The notes under the pieces were generated by a model. The model made no database searches and was not told the DNA's origin. It saw only the letters and a list, made by a program, of their open reading frames with translations. A stretch of 64,000 nt of DNA from SZUA-444 sp965226565 (lineage in GTDB: Bacteria; Bacillota; Clostridia; Oscillospirales; Ruminococcaceae), in contig CBDDDI010000005.1 of assembly GCA_965226565.1 (NCBI GenBank), forward strand, positions 186,001 to 250,000. Reading direction: 5' to 3'. Both the position numbers and the translations under genes were made by a program. Below are positions 1 through 8,679 of the stretch, in pieces; within the stretch, counting starts at the first letter, position 1, and each line of letters starts with the position of its first letter.

Positions 1-982
1 AATAATCTTTAAAACATCTAATAGCTATTGATTTTTTAAGCAATTCTTCATATATATAACAAGCCTTTTTTGTTTTTATATAAACAAAATTAGTGTTTGT
101 ATTATAAACATATCCTATATTATATTTTTCATTAATTTCTGTTATTTCATCATATAGCTTTTTTGTATTATTAATTATTAATTTCATATTTTCTTGTAAA
201 AAATCTTTATGACCAAAAACAATTTCAGTAATAAGCTGTGACACACTATCAGTATTATAAGGAGATTTTGCAGCTCTAAGAGCTTTTGTTATAACAGGAG
301 CCGAAACAGCAAATCCAAATCTAACTCCAGCTAAACCAATAGCTTTTGAACATGTTTTTAATATAATCAAATTATCATATTTTTCTATATCAGAAAGTGA
401 AGATTCATTCCAAAAATCCATATATGCTTCATCAAGCACAACAAGACCAGACACATTATCAAGTATTTTTGTCACTTTATCTTTAGTCAAACCTATTGAA
501 GTTGGATTACATGGATTTGAAAATATAAGCATTTTTGAATTATTATCATTACAATATTTTATTAAATTATCCACATTAATTTCTAAAGAATTTTCATCTT
601 TTTGAAATTCTAAAACTTCAACTTCATATAAACTACAATAAAAAGAATACATTGAAAAATCATTTGATAAAGTAACTACTTTATCACCTTTTTCTAAAAA
701 ACAACTTGTTATTATAGAAATAAGTTCATCAGATCCATTTCCTGCAGTAACAAAATCTTCTGATAAATTATAAAAATCACAAAAAGCTTTTACAGCCTTT
801 TTTGAATAAGGATCAGGATATCTATTTATTGCAAGATTATTAATAGAATCATTAATTTCTTCTAAGATTTCTTTATTTAAACTATATGAAGATTCATTTG
901 CATCAAGTCTAATTTTATAATCTCCTACTATTGGAGAATAAGGCTCTAAATCTGCAAGTTTCTTATTTAATTGATATGACAT
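1..982 (-). CDS. hisC: Histidinol-phosphate aminotransferase, C-terminus cut by window edge
   Basis: PLP-dependent transamination of imidazole-acetol phosphate to histidinol phosphate in histidine synthesis. The reading frame is open from the ATG at 982 to base 1, about 327 codons, so the stop lies outside the window. I read an N-terminus starting MSYQLNKK, an ANESSY substrate motif, a GNGSDELI cofactor-loop motif and the PLP-lysine motif SKAIGLAGVRFG. A GAGG about nine bases upstream, inside the end of hisD, serves as ribosome binding site. It starts three bases after the hisD stop, as the fourth gene of hisZ-hisG-hisD-hisC. Family assignment rests on motifs and operon context. Confidence 0.93.
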   Translation of the reverse strand, partial: MSYQLNKKLADLEPYSPIVGDYKIRLDANESSYSLNKEILEEINDSINNLAINRYPDPYSKKAVKAFCDFYNLSEDFVTAGNGSDELISIITSCFLEKGDKVVTLSNDFSMYSFYCSLYEVEVLEFQKDENSLEINVDNLIKYCNDNNSKMLIFSNPCNPTSIGLTKDKVTKILDNVSGLVVLDEAYMDFWNESSLSDIEKYDNLIILKTCSKAIGLAGVRFGFAVSAPVITKALRAAKSPYNTDSVSQLITEIVFGHKDFLQENMKLIINNTKKLYDEITEINEKYNIGYVYNTNTNFVYIKTKKACYIYEELLKKSIAIRCFKDY

Positions 983-985
983 TTA

Positions 986-2269
986 CTAAAACCTCACTTT
1001 TATAGCGTTTGCGTGTGCAGTTAAACCTTCCTTTTCTGCAATATGAACTATATCATCTTTAGCTGATTCTAATGCTTCATTTGTGTAATATATATAGCTT
1101 GAACGTTTTACAAAACTATTTACTGAAAGTGGTGAGAAAAATCTTGCTGTTCCGCTTGTAGGAAGAACATGATTTGGACCAGCATAATAATCACCTAAAG
1201 GTTCTGGAGCATATTCTCCTAAGAATATAGAACCAGCATTATCAATTTTTCCTAAATACTCAAAAGGATTTTCAAATAACACTTCTAAATGTTCAGGAGC
1301 TAAAGCATTTGCAAGCTCAATTGCTTTATTTTTATCTTCACAAACAATAATAACACCAAAGTCTCTCAAAGATTTTTCAATAATATCTTTTCTTGATAAT
1401 GTCTCCATTTGTGACTCAACCTCATTCATAGTTTCTTTAATTATACTATCACTTGTTGTAAGTAAAATAGAAGACGCCATTATATCATGTTCAGCTTGTG
1501 ACATCATATCAGCAGCAATGTATTTTGGATTTGATGTTTCATCAGCAAGAATAAGTATTTCACTTGGACCAGCTATCATATCAATATCAACAACTCCATA
1601 AAGCATTTTTTTAGCAGTTGCAACAAATATATTTCCAGGTCCAACAATTTTATCAACTTTAGGAATTTGATCTGTTCCATATGCCAAAGCAGCAACAGCT
1701 TGTGCTCCACCACAAAGAAATACTCTATCAACACCACATAAAGCAGCAGCAACAAGAATATCTTTATTTGGAGTTCCATCTTTTAAAGGAGGTGTAACCA
1801 TCACAATTTCTTTAACACCTGCAATTTTAGCAGGAATTGTATTCATAAGAACAGATGATGGATATGCTGCTGTGCCACCAGGCACATACAAACCAACTCT
1901 TTCAAGACCTCGTACTTTTTGACCTAAAACTACACCATTTGGCATAGCATTAATAAAACCTTGCTCTTTTTGTCTATTATGAAAATCAGTTATATTTTCA
2001 ATTGAATTAAGTAAAGAATTCACTAATTTCTCATCAGCTTCTGTTAAAGCATCATTTATAACTTCTCTTGGAACTTCGTAATATTTTGGAATGCCACCAT
2101 CAAATTTCTCTGTATAATATTGAACTGATTCATCACCATTTTCTCTAACATTATCAATAATATCAGATACAATATAAGTAATTTGTTTATCACTTTCAGC
2201 ATTTCTAGCTTTTAATGATTCTAAAAATTCATATTCATCTTTTCCATTTGCATATATTTTTCTAATCAT
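986..2269 (-). CDS. hisD: Histidinol dehydrogenase
   Basis: Zn- and NAD-dependent two-step oxidation of histidinol to histidine, the last step of the pathway. At 427 residues it has the normal family length. Visible family signatures are GPGNIFVATAKK near residue 212, the DMIAGPSEI segment near 232, SQAEHD near 257 and APEHLE near 330, which carry the expected metal and catalytic residues. It lies 20 bases after hisG and three bases before hisC, in one transcription unit. Nothing looks broken. Confidence 0.97.
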   Translation of the reverse strand: MIRKIYANGKDEYEFLESLKARNAESDKQITYIVSDIIDNVRENGDESVQYYTEKFDGGIPKYYEVPREVINDALTEADEKLVNSLLNSIENITDFHNRQKEQGFINAMPNGVVLGQKVRGLERVGLYVPGGTAAYPSSVLMNTIPAKIAGVKEIVMVTPPLKDGTPNKDILVAAALCGVDRVFLCGGAQAVAALAYGTDQIPKVDKIVGPGNIFVATAKKMLYGVVDIDMIAGPSEILILADETSNPKYIAADMMSQAEHDIMASSILLTTSDSIIKETMNEVESQMETLSRKDIIEKSLRDFGVIIVCEDKNKAIELANALAPEHLEVLFENPFEYLGKIDNAGSIFLGEYAPEPLGDYYAGPNHVLPTSGTARFFSPLSVNSFVKRSSYIYYTNEALESAKDDIVHIAEKEGLTAHANAIKVRF

Positions 2270-2289
2270 TGACTCCTCCTTATATTACG

Positions 2290-2919
2290 TTATATTACTT
2301 TTTCAATTTGCTTTATAAGCTCTTCTATTTCTGCCTGACGAAGTTTCATACTAACAGTATTAACAATCATTCTAGCAGATATATTAGTAATATCCTCTAT
2401 TACTTCAAGTCCATTTTCTTTCAAAGTAGTGCCTGTTTCTACAATATCAACAATCGCATCAGACAATTCTAACAATGGAGCTAATTCAACTGAACCTTCG
2501 ATTTTAACTATTTCAACATCCATACCTTTGCTTTCAAAAAAAGTTCTAGCAACATTAGGATATTTAGTAGCTATAGTTTTAACTTTGTATCCACTATAAA
2601 AGCTGTTACCTTTTTTAGTAGCTACTGCAAATTTACATTTTCCAAAACCTAAATCAACAAGTTCAAAAAATTTGCCTTTCATTTCTAAAATAGTGTCTTT
2701 ACCAACAACACCAATGTCACAAACTCCATGTTCAACATAAGTAATTACATCAGCAGCTTTCGCAAGTACAACTTCTATTTTACCATCATTTATTGGTAAT
2801 ATCAATTTTCTACCTTTATTATGAACAGCATCACAATCAAAACCTAACTTTTCAAATAATTTAACTGTATCTTTTTCAAGTCTGCCTTTTGTTAAAGCAA
2901 TTCTTAATGGTTTTTCCAT
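2290..2919 (-). CDS. hisG: ATP phosphoribosyltransferase catalytic subunit, short form
   Basis: First, committed step of histidine synthesis: ATP plus PRPP to phosphoribosyl-ATP. The chosen ATG at 2919 gives 209 residues starting MEKPLRIALTKGRLE and has AGGAG six bases upstream (2926-2930). An in-frame ATG at 2940 lies inside the end of hisZ and has no such site. The length is that of the short HisG class, which lacks the C-terminal regulatory domain and needs HisZ; hisZ is the adjacent upstream gene. The ETGTTLKENGLE segment near residue 160 is the PRPP-binding loop. Confidence 0.96.
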   Translation of the reverse strand: MEKPLRIALTKGRLEKDTVKLFEKLGFDCDAVHNKGRKLILPINDGKIEVVLAKAADVITYVEHGVCDIGVVGKDTILEMKGKFFELVDLGFGKCKFAVATKKGNSFYSGYKVKTIATKYPNVARTFFESKGMDVEIVKIEGSVELAPLLELSDAIVDIVETGTTLKENGLEVIEDITNISARMIVNTVSMKLRQAEIEELIKQIEKVI

Positions 2920-2929
2920 GTTAAACTCC

Positions 2930-4120
2930 TTATAAATCAATTATTTCAATTTTTTCAGAAACTACATATATTTTTTTAATACCTTTTGAAGAAGCATATT
3001 TTTTAGTTTCATCAACACTATCAAACAAAGAATTTTCAACAATCAATCCTTTTTGTGATAATTCATTGTAAAGTTGCATTGAAGCATATTCATAATCTTC
3101 TTCAGAAAAAATTACTGCATCAATATTTTTAGAATAAACTTCATTTTTTTGAGCATTTGATGCAATAGCATCAACATTTATACCAAATCCAATAGCAGGA
3201 ACATCATATCCAAATTCATTTAACAATTTGTCATATCTTCCTCCAGACAAAATAGCATCTCCATAACCTTTAATATAGCCTTTAAACACTAATCCTGTAT
3301 AGTAATTTGTTCTATTAACAATACCTAAATCTACAGTTATTTGATTATCAAAACCAAGTTGTTTTAAAACTGTATATATCTTTTTAAGATTTTCAAGAAT
3401 AGCATTCACTTTTAAATTACTATATAATTTCGCAGCCTTTTCAAAAACTTCAATTCCACCAAATAATCTTGGTAATTGTTTTAATGCATCTATTATATCA
3501 TTTTTTCCTAAAGAATCCAAAAGTTCATTTAAAGCAGGATAATTCTTTGTTTCAATTAATCTTCTTATATCTTCAGCAACTTCATCGCTAACATTTAATT
3601 GAGATACAAGTTCTCTAAATAATCCTATATCTCCTATTTCAAGTCTAAATTTATCTTTACTAAAATTATTAAGAGCAGCAATTGCCAATGACAAAACTTC
3701 AAAATCAGCTTTTTTAGAATCTGATCCAATCAATTCTATTCCTGCTTGAACAACTTCGTTGCTTCTTCCAGCAAGTGTAGGATTGTTAATATATGTGCTT
3801 TGAACATAAAAAAGTCTTAATGGTAAGCCATAATCTTTTAAACGTGTTGCTGCCATTCTTGCAATTGGTATAGTAGAATCTGGTCTAATTACAATCATTC
3901 TATTTTTAGAATCAGTAAGTTTATATAAATCTTCTTGAGGCATAAAGCTTGAATTGTTGTTAAAAACATCAAAAAACTCTATTCCTGGTGTAATAACCTC
4001 GCTATAACCGGAATGGATAAATATATTACGCAAATCTTCTTCAACTTTTCTTTTTGCATGACACTCTTCAAATAAAAAATCTTTTGTTCCTTCTGGAGTA
4101 ATTAAATTAAATCTGTTCAT
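2930..4120 (-). CDS. hisZ: ATP phosphoribosyltransferase regulatory subunit
   Basis: HisRS-like protein without aminoacylation function that forms a hetero-octamer with short HisG and mediates histidine feedback. It starts like a histidyl-tRNA synthetase (PEGTKDFLFEEC) and keeps a class II motif 2-like segment, VIRPDSTIPIAR, near residue 84. I prefer the ATG at 4120 (396 residues): GAGG at 4128-4131 sits seven bases upstream. The ATG at 4126 would be only one base from it. The pairing with a short hisG supports HisZ over a real hisS. It is the first gene of the his operon. Confidence 0.93.
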   Translation of the reverse strand: MNRFNLITPEGTKDFLFEECHAKRKVEEDLRNIFIHSGYSEVITPGIEFFDVFNNNSSFMPQEDLYKLTDSKNRMIVIRPDSTIPIARMAATRLKDYGLPLRLFYVQSTYINNPTLAGRSNEVVQAGIELIGSDSKKADFEVLSLAIAALNNFSKDKFRLEIGDIGLFRELVSQLNVSDEVAEDIRRLIETKNYPALNELLDSLGKNDIIDALKQLPRLFGGIEVFEKAAKLYSNLKVNAILENLKKIYTVLKQLGFDNQITVDLGIVNRTNYYTGLVFKGYIKGYGDAILSGGRYDKLLNEFGYDVPAIGFGINVDAIASNAQKNEVYSKNIDAVIFSEEDYEYASMQLYNELSQKGLIVENSLFDSVDETKKYASSKGIKKIYVVSEKIEIIDL

Positions 4121-4163
4121 ATTCATTCCTCACTTTAGTGTAGTAATACGTTACAATACCATA

Positions 4164-4192
4164 ATGTTACCACATAACATCATTAAAGTCAA
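4164..4192 (-). promoter_or_regulatory. Sigma-A-like promoter of the his operon with overlapping dyad
   Basis: On the minus strand TTGACT (4187-4192), a 17-base spacer and TAACAT (4164-4169). A dyad TGTTA-CCACA-TAACA (4165-4179) overlaps the -10 element and could bind a repressor. The leader to hisZ is only about 40 bases, too short for a T-box. Promoter by sequence match; the regulator is unknown. Confidence 0.6.
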
Positions 4193-4206
4193 CTATGATA
4201 TTTAAC

Positions 4207-4236
4207 AAAAAGGAGAGACAAAACATATCTCTCCTT
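4207..4236 (-). terminator. Intrinsic terminator after radC
   Basis: A nine-base-pair perfect stem AAGGAGAGA (4210-4218) / TCTCTCCTT (4228-4236) with a nine-base loop, followed on the minus strand by a U tract (A run 4207-4211 on plus). It lies 30 bases after the radC stop and separates radC from the his operon. Confidence 0.85.
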
Positions 4237-4266
4237 GATTTAAATTTCAAAAATCCATTATTTAGT

Positions 4267-4950
4267 TTAATCAAAAATATCAAAATATCCGTTATCTTTC
4301 ATAGAAATAACACCATCAGGCGCAACAATAATATGATCAAGCATAGATATTCCAACAACTTTTAACGCATCAAAAATTTTCTGAGTTGTAACAATATCTG
4401 CGTTAGAAGGTATAGCAGTACCATTTGGATGATTATGAGACAAAATCACCATAGAACAATTAGTTTTAAATATAGTTTCAATAATTTTTCTAACATCCAC
4501 AGAAACAGTATTAACATTTCCTTCTTGTACAGTTAAACAATCAACAACTCTTAAATTGTCATCCAAACAACAAACTTTAAGCTGTTCTAATTTAACACCA
4601 ACATAACAAGTTTTAAAATATTCACATACTGATTTAACATTATTAAGCTTTTGATCAATTTGCTTCTCAACTACATAAACGTTCAAAAGTTGAGGAATTA
4701 ATTTAAGCAAAATAGCAGTATGTTCAGTTATTCCTTTTATCTCCATTAATTCATTAATATCTGCATCAAACACACCAGAAACTGACTTGAATTTATTAAT
4801 AAGTTCATGAGCAATTTCATTCGTATTTTTTCTAGATATTCCATAAAAAAGTAATAACTCTATAATAACATGTTCTGGAAAATTTTCAAGACCATTGTCT
4901 AAAAATCTTTGTTTTAATCTTATCCGATGGCCATCATGAACAGTTGACAT
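4267..4950 (-). CDS. radC: RadC family JAB/MPN-domain protein
   Basis: A 227-residue RadC family protein: N-terminal helix-hairpin-helix-like region (NELMEIKGITEHTA near residue 66) and a C-terminal JAB1/MPN metalloprotease-like domain with the metal motif SHNHPNG near residue 171 followed by PSNAD. The family was named for DNA repair, but its biochemical role is unsettled. The ATG at 4950 has GAAGG seven bases upstream. It is probably monocistronic, ending at the terminator at 4207-4236. Confidence 0.93.
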   Translation of the reverse strand: MSTVHDGHRIRLKQRFLDNGLENFPEHVIIELLLFYGISRKNTNEIAHELINKFKSVSGVFDADINELMEIKGITEHTAILLKLIPQLLNVYVVEKQIDQKLNNVKSVCEYFKTCYVGVKLEQLKVCCLDDNLRVVDCLTVQEGNVNTVSVDVRKIIETIFKTNCSMVILSHNHPNGTAIPSNADIVTTQKIFDALKVVGISMLDHIIVAPDGVISMKDNGYFDIFD

Positions 4951-5039
4951 AATTATACCTTCTTTAATATATTGTTAAATTTAAAATATAAAATAGTTCT
5001 AACTCTAATACATCTTTAAATAAAAAGTAAAAAATAATT

Positions 5040-6680
5040 CTAATTATTTGCAATTCCTATTATAGCTTTGTCAGTACTCCAATAAAATTTATCCGTTCCA
5101 ATTGTTTTATCAATTCCACATCTATTAAACATGTCCATTACATTAGACTGAACAGATGAAAAATAAATTGATATATTCCTCTTAGATAATTTTTCACACA
5201 AATCATTTAGTTCATTAACTCCTGACATATCTGCCATAGTAACTCCACGCATAGACAAAATAATAGTATCTTTATTTTCAAGCTCATCAATTTTTGAAGA
5301 CAATTTACCTAATGTACCAAAATACAAAGGACCTGTTATATAAATCACACTAGCATTTTTCATTTGTTTTAAACATTCATCACTAAGATCTATTTTTTCA
5401 TTATCTATATCACTAACAGTAATATTAATATCACTAATTTTTATAACAAACATTATAAGAGAAAATACAACTCCAATTACAATAGCAATAGTCAAATCAA
5501 ACACAACTGTTGCAACCATTGTAATTAAAAATTGGAACATTGCGGTTTTAATTCTTTTTCTAAATATATCTTTAATAGTGCTCCAATCATTCATTCTCCA
5601 TGAAATAACCATCAAAACTCCTGCTAAAGATGATAATGGTATTGATGACATAACAGAGCCTAATGCAAACATTGATAAAAGAAGTACAATAGCATGCACA
5701 ATACCTGTTAATCTAGTTTGACCTCCTGATTTAACTGCAACACTTGTCCTTGCTATAGCAGCAGTCGCAGGAACACCTCCAAAAAACGGAATAATCATAT
5801 TACCAAAACCTTGTGCTAAAAGTTCTCTATCAGCATTAAAAGGTTCATTTTTCATTCTTGAAGCAGCAGTTCCACAAAGCAAACTTTCAATAAGACCTAA
5901 CGCAGCAATACTAAAAGCAGCTGGTATCAAACTAGAAATATTATTTAAATTAAGCATTGAAAAATCTAATTTTTCAGGCAACAATATTGTTTTAGGAATT
6001 TTTCCAACAATAGAAACATCAAATTTAAAAATAATATTTAAAATAGTAGCAATAATAATCGCTGATAAATATGAAGGAAAATACTTATTTAATTTCTTAG
6101 GATAAAAAATTATAAATAGTATAGTTAATATTCCTATAATTAAAGCAGAATAATTTAAACTTTGTCCTATATTAAAATAACTTGCTGTTTTTTCTATAAT
6201 AGTTGTGCCTTCTGATTTCAAACCACTAATATTATTAATTTGACCAAAAGCGATTATTATAGCAATACCAGATGTAAATCCAGTAATTACAGGCAAAGGA
6301 ATTCGTGAAACATATCTACCTACTTTAAGTAATCCAGTAATAAGAAGTAATATTCCAGACAAAAAACAAGCGATAAATACTCCTTGAAGTCCTTTTGTTG
6401 CAACTAAAGGAACCAAAATAACAGTCATTGCACCAGTTGGACCAGAAATTTGACTAGTACCACCAGAAAAAAGTCCAATAATCAAACCTGCAAGAACTGC
6501 TGTAATTAATCCAGCTGCAGCGCTAGCTCCTGAGCTAACACCAAAAGCCAAAGAAAGTGGAAGTGCAAGAGCTGCAACAGTTATTCCAGCTAACACATCT
6601 TGACCAAATTTTTTCTTATTATATTCTTTAAATTCTGTTTTAATTGAAGTTTTATATTCTTTAAATATCGTCAAATTCAT
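5040..6680 (-). CDS. SulP-family anion transporter with STAS domain
   Basis: Membrane transporter of the SLC26/SulP family; substrates in this family include sulfate, bicarbonate and dicarboxylates, and none can be assigned here. The N-terminal two thirds hold many hydrophobic helices with the family's PLSLAFGVSSGA and GPTGAMTVIL segments; the last about 110 residues form a STAS domain with the phosphorylation-loop motif MADMSGVNEL. I chose the ATG at 6680 because GAAGAAGG lies just upstream; the open frame extends to a GTG at 6725, which has no ribosome binding site. An AT-only hairpin at about 5032-5048 overlaps the stop and may end transcription. Confidence 0.88.
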   Translation of the reverse strand: MNLTIFKEYKTSIKTEFKEYNKKKFGQDVLAGITVAALALPLSLAFGVSSGASAAAGLITAVLAGLIIGLFSGGTSQISGPTGAMTVILVPLVATKGLQGVFIACFLSGILLLITGLLKVGRYVSRIPLPVITGFTSGIAIIIAFGQINNISGLKSEGTTIIEKTASYFNIGQSLNYSALIIGILTILFIIFYPKKLNKYFPSYLSAIIIATILNIIFKFDVSIVGKIPKTILLPEKLDFSMLNLNNISSLIPAAFSIAALGLIESLLCGTAASRMKNEPFNADRELLAQGFGNMIIPFFGGVPATAAIARTSVAVKSGGQTRLTGIVHAIVLLLSMFALGSVMSSIPLSSLAGVLMVISWRMNDWSTIKDIFRKRIKTAMFQFLITMVATVVFDLTIAIVIGVVFSLIMFVIKISDINITVSDIDNEKIDLSDECLKQMKNASVIYITGPLYFGTLGKLSSKIDELENKDTIILSMRGVTMADMSGVNELNDLCEKLSKRNISIYFSSVQSNVMDMFNRCGIDKTIGTDKFYWSTDKAIIGIANN

Positions 6681-6827
6681 CCAACCTTCTTCCATTCCAG
6701 TAACATTAGAAATTGTTAGTAACACTAATATAATAAATTTATATAAACTAATAGTACTAATTTTTAAAACAAGATAATAATTATATTTACATCTAAAATT
6801 ATCTTATAATAAACTTATTCATTAAAA

Positions 6828-6856
6828 ATAATAACATATTAAATAGATATTGTCAA
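6828..6856 (-). promoter_or_regulatory. Sigma-A-like promoter for the SulP gene
   Basis: Minus-strand TTGACA (6851-6856), 17 bases, TATTAT (6828-6833). It would give a leader of about 140 bases before the SulP start. The remainder of 6726-7068 is AT-rich DNA in which I see no gene. Confidence 0.55.
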
Positions 6857-7068
6857 TTTTCATTATATAAATAATAAATAATTTAACTATAATTTTACAT
6901 ATATTTAACATGACATGTAAAGCTTTTAAATCCTATCTTTTTGTTTTTAAAATCAATTACGAACATATTTTCATAAATATTTTTTCTTGTTTTTTCACAA
7001 TTTATATTAAATTTTCTTAAATAAATTACTTTTATAAATAATTTTCTTGACTTTTATACGTTTTTCTT

Positions 7069-7097
7069 TTGACAAAATAAGCTGTTATTTGTATAAT
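7069..7097 (+). promoter_or_regulatory. Perfect consensus sigma-A promoter for the pentapeptide gene
   Basis: TTGACA (7069-7074), exactly 17 bases, TATAAT (7092-7097). Transcription should begin near 7104, only about 15 bases before the GTG start, so the mRNA leader is little more than the AAAGGAGG site. This proximity is strong evidence that the GTG at 7119 is the start. Confidence 0.88.
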
Positions 7098-7118
7098 AGT
7101 ATTAAAGGAGGAATTGCC

Positions 7119-7727
7119 GTGTTAATTGATGAAATTTCCGGTTATGAAAATGACGATTTTACTGGTCATGATATAACTAATAAATCTTTAAAGCTATATA
7201 CATTTACAAATTGTAAATTTAGATATGCAAAATTAGAGCAAATTGAATTTACTGATTGCACTTTTATTGAATGTGATTTTACAGGAGTTCGTTTTAGTGA
7301 ATCAGATATAACTAAATGTGAATTTTTAAATTGCAATTTTGAAAATGCAAGCTTTTTAAGTTCTACATTTAAAAATTGTAAAACAACTGGATCAAACTTT
7401 TTCAGCACAAGATTTTTTGACTTTAATGTAGTTGGTGGCAACTACTCCTATGCTAATTTTTATAGCTGTAATTTAAAAATGATGAATTTATCTAATATTA
7501 ATTTTTCTCATGCTGTTTTAACAGAATGTAATCTTGAAAAAGCTAAAATTAGAGACTCAGATTTACGAGGATGTGTTTTACATAAAGCTAATTTATCAAA
7601 TGCAGACCTACGTGGTTCTTATGTCGATGGAATTAATTTTAATAATACCATTTTAAAAGGATGTAAAATTGACATGTCTCAATCAATCGCTATTGCAGAA
7701 TCTCTAGGATGTTTAGTTCAAGGATAA
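7119..7727 (+). CDS. Qnr/McbG-like pentapeptide-repeat protein
   Basis: A 202-residue protein built almost entirely from pentapeptide repeats with central F or L (CTFIE, CDFTG, CNFEN, ANFYS, CNLKM, ANLSN, ADLRG), expected to fold as a right-handed quadrilateral beta helix. The C-terminal cap ending SIAIAESLGCLVQG resembles the end of Qnr proteins, which protect DNA gyrase from quinolones. The GTG start at 7119 has AAAGGAGG seven bases upstream; an upstream in-frame ATG at 7047 lies before the promoter and is unlikely. Qnr-like function is inference from the repeat class, length and cap; other pentapeptide proteins have different or unknown roles. Confidence 0.85.
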   Translation: MLIDEISGYENDDFTGHDITNKSLKLYTFTNCKFRYAKLEQIEFTDCTFIECDFTGVRFSESDITKCEFLNCNFENASFLSSTFKNCKTTGSNFFSTRFFDFNVVGGNYSYANFYSCNLKMMNLSNINFSHAVLTECNLEKAKIRDSDLRGCVLHKANLSNADLRGSYVDGINFNNTILKGCKIDMSQSIAIAESLGCLVQG

Positions 7728-7775
7728 ATTTATTCTTGATATTATCAAAAAATCTATAAAGTTAAATGTATTTAA

Positions 7776-7808
7776 AAAATGGACATCTAAAAAGTTGTCC
7801 ATTTTTTA
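7776..7808 (+). terminator. Bidirectional intrinsic terminator
   Basis: AAAATGGACA (7776-7785) pairs perfectly with TGTCCATTTT (7796-7805), followed by a T run and preceded by an A run, so it can serve both the plus-strand pentapeptide gene and the minus-strand gene ending at 7825. Confidence 0.85.
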
Positions 7809-7824
7809 TTTATATATTTTAAAT

Positions 7825-8448
7825 TTAAAGAGCTGTTGTTTGCTGTGCGTATTCATAGTTAGGAATCATATTATAACATTTAATTTGATTAACCTTTTCT
7901 CCAGCCAATCCAATAACAGCAGTTATAGATTTTTGAGGAACAAGATCACTTTGATCATTTATTGACAAACCAATTTCTTTATCCGCATTTAAAACATTAA
8001 GAATTTGATTTTGAAATTCTAATGAAAAATCACCATATCCAGGCCTTAAAATTGGTGTTTGCTTATATTCATTAAATTCTTGTTTTAATTCCTCTTTAAT
8101 GTTATCACAAACTTGATCTATACTAGCACTTGCAAAACTATCAGCAATAACAGCTTTAGTCACATCTCTTGATTGACTCACTCTAATATACCTATCTGTG
8201 TTTATAGACAAAGTAGCACACATTAAAACAATTTTATCGCAATCTTTTAAATAATCAAATATTCTATTGCCGCTTAAAGACAAATTACAACCTTCAATTT
8301 GAATCTCATTATTTACAATATTAATATCATAACATTTATAAATATATTTTGGTTCTATAACTTCTACAATTTGCTCTTCTATTTTATTAATCATTTTTTG
8401 AATACGTTTATCTGGTTGACTTTTCATATATCCCAAATATTTTAGCAT
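7825..8448 (-). CDS. Stand-alone methionine synthase activation-domain protein
   Basis: Resembles the C-terminal AdoMet-binding reactivation domain of MetH, here a separate protein: the segment RPGYGDFSLEFQNQIL near residue 136 matches the R-x-G-Y core, followed by a PQKSITAVIG stretch typical of this family. In MetH this domain reductively remethylates inactive cob(II)alamin. The metH at the right end of the window ends at its cobalamin domain, so the two are probable partners. The ATG at 8448 has no ribosome binding site. AGGAGG at 8490-8495 instead places in-frame ATT (8484) or ATA (8481) at start position, and the extra residues NKIENIDQSR precede LKYLGY as in relatives. The true start may therefore be non-canonical. 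Confidence 0.8.
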   Translation of the reverse strand: MLKYLGYMKSQPDKRIQKMINKIEEQIVEVIEPKYIYKCYDINIVNNEIQIEGCNLSLSGNRIFDYLKDCDKIVLMCATLSINTDRYIRVSQSRDVTKAVIADSFASASIDQVCDNIKEELKQEFNEYKQTPILRPGYGDFSLEFQNQILNVLNADKEIGLSINDQSDLVPQKSITAVIGLAGEKVNQIKCYNMIPNYEYAQQTTAL

Positions 8449-8602
8449 TCTAGATTGATCAATATTTTCAATCTTATTTATAATAATTACCTCCTAATCT
8501 AAAACCTAATTACACAACTAACCACATTTAAAACAAAATACAACTCTTATAACTTTTCTCACAACCAATCTTATTTCTTAAAATTTTTAACATTTTAATG
8601 TA

Positions 8603-8646
8603 TATTTTTAGATCAAAAGAATTAGTTATCTTTTAATCTAAAAATA
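8603..8646. repeat. Long inverted repeat in intergenic DNA
   Basis: Arms 8603-8620 and 8629-8646 pair over 18 bases with one mismatch and an 8-base loop. There is no U tract beyond the stem on either strand, so it is not a standard terminator, though it lies after queH on the minus strand. It could be an RNA 3'-end structure or a relic of a mobile element. Confidence 0.6.
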
Positions 8647-8679
8647 TTATTTATAATAAAATATCACATAATAAAACAT

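Noticed and set aside
4121..4200. T-box or other long leader for the histidine operon.
   Set aside because: The predicted leader is only about 40 bases and no T-box sequence is present.
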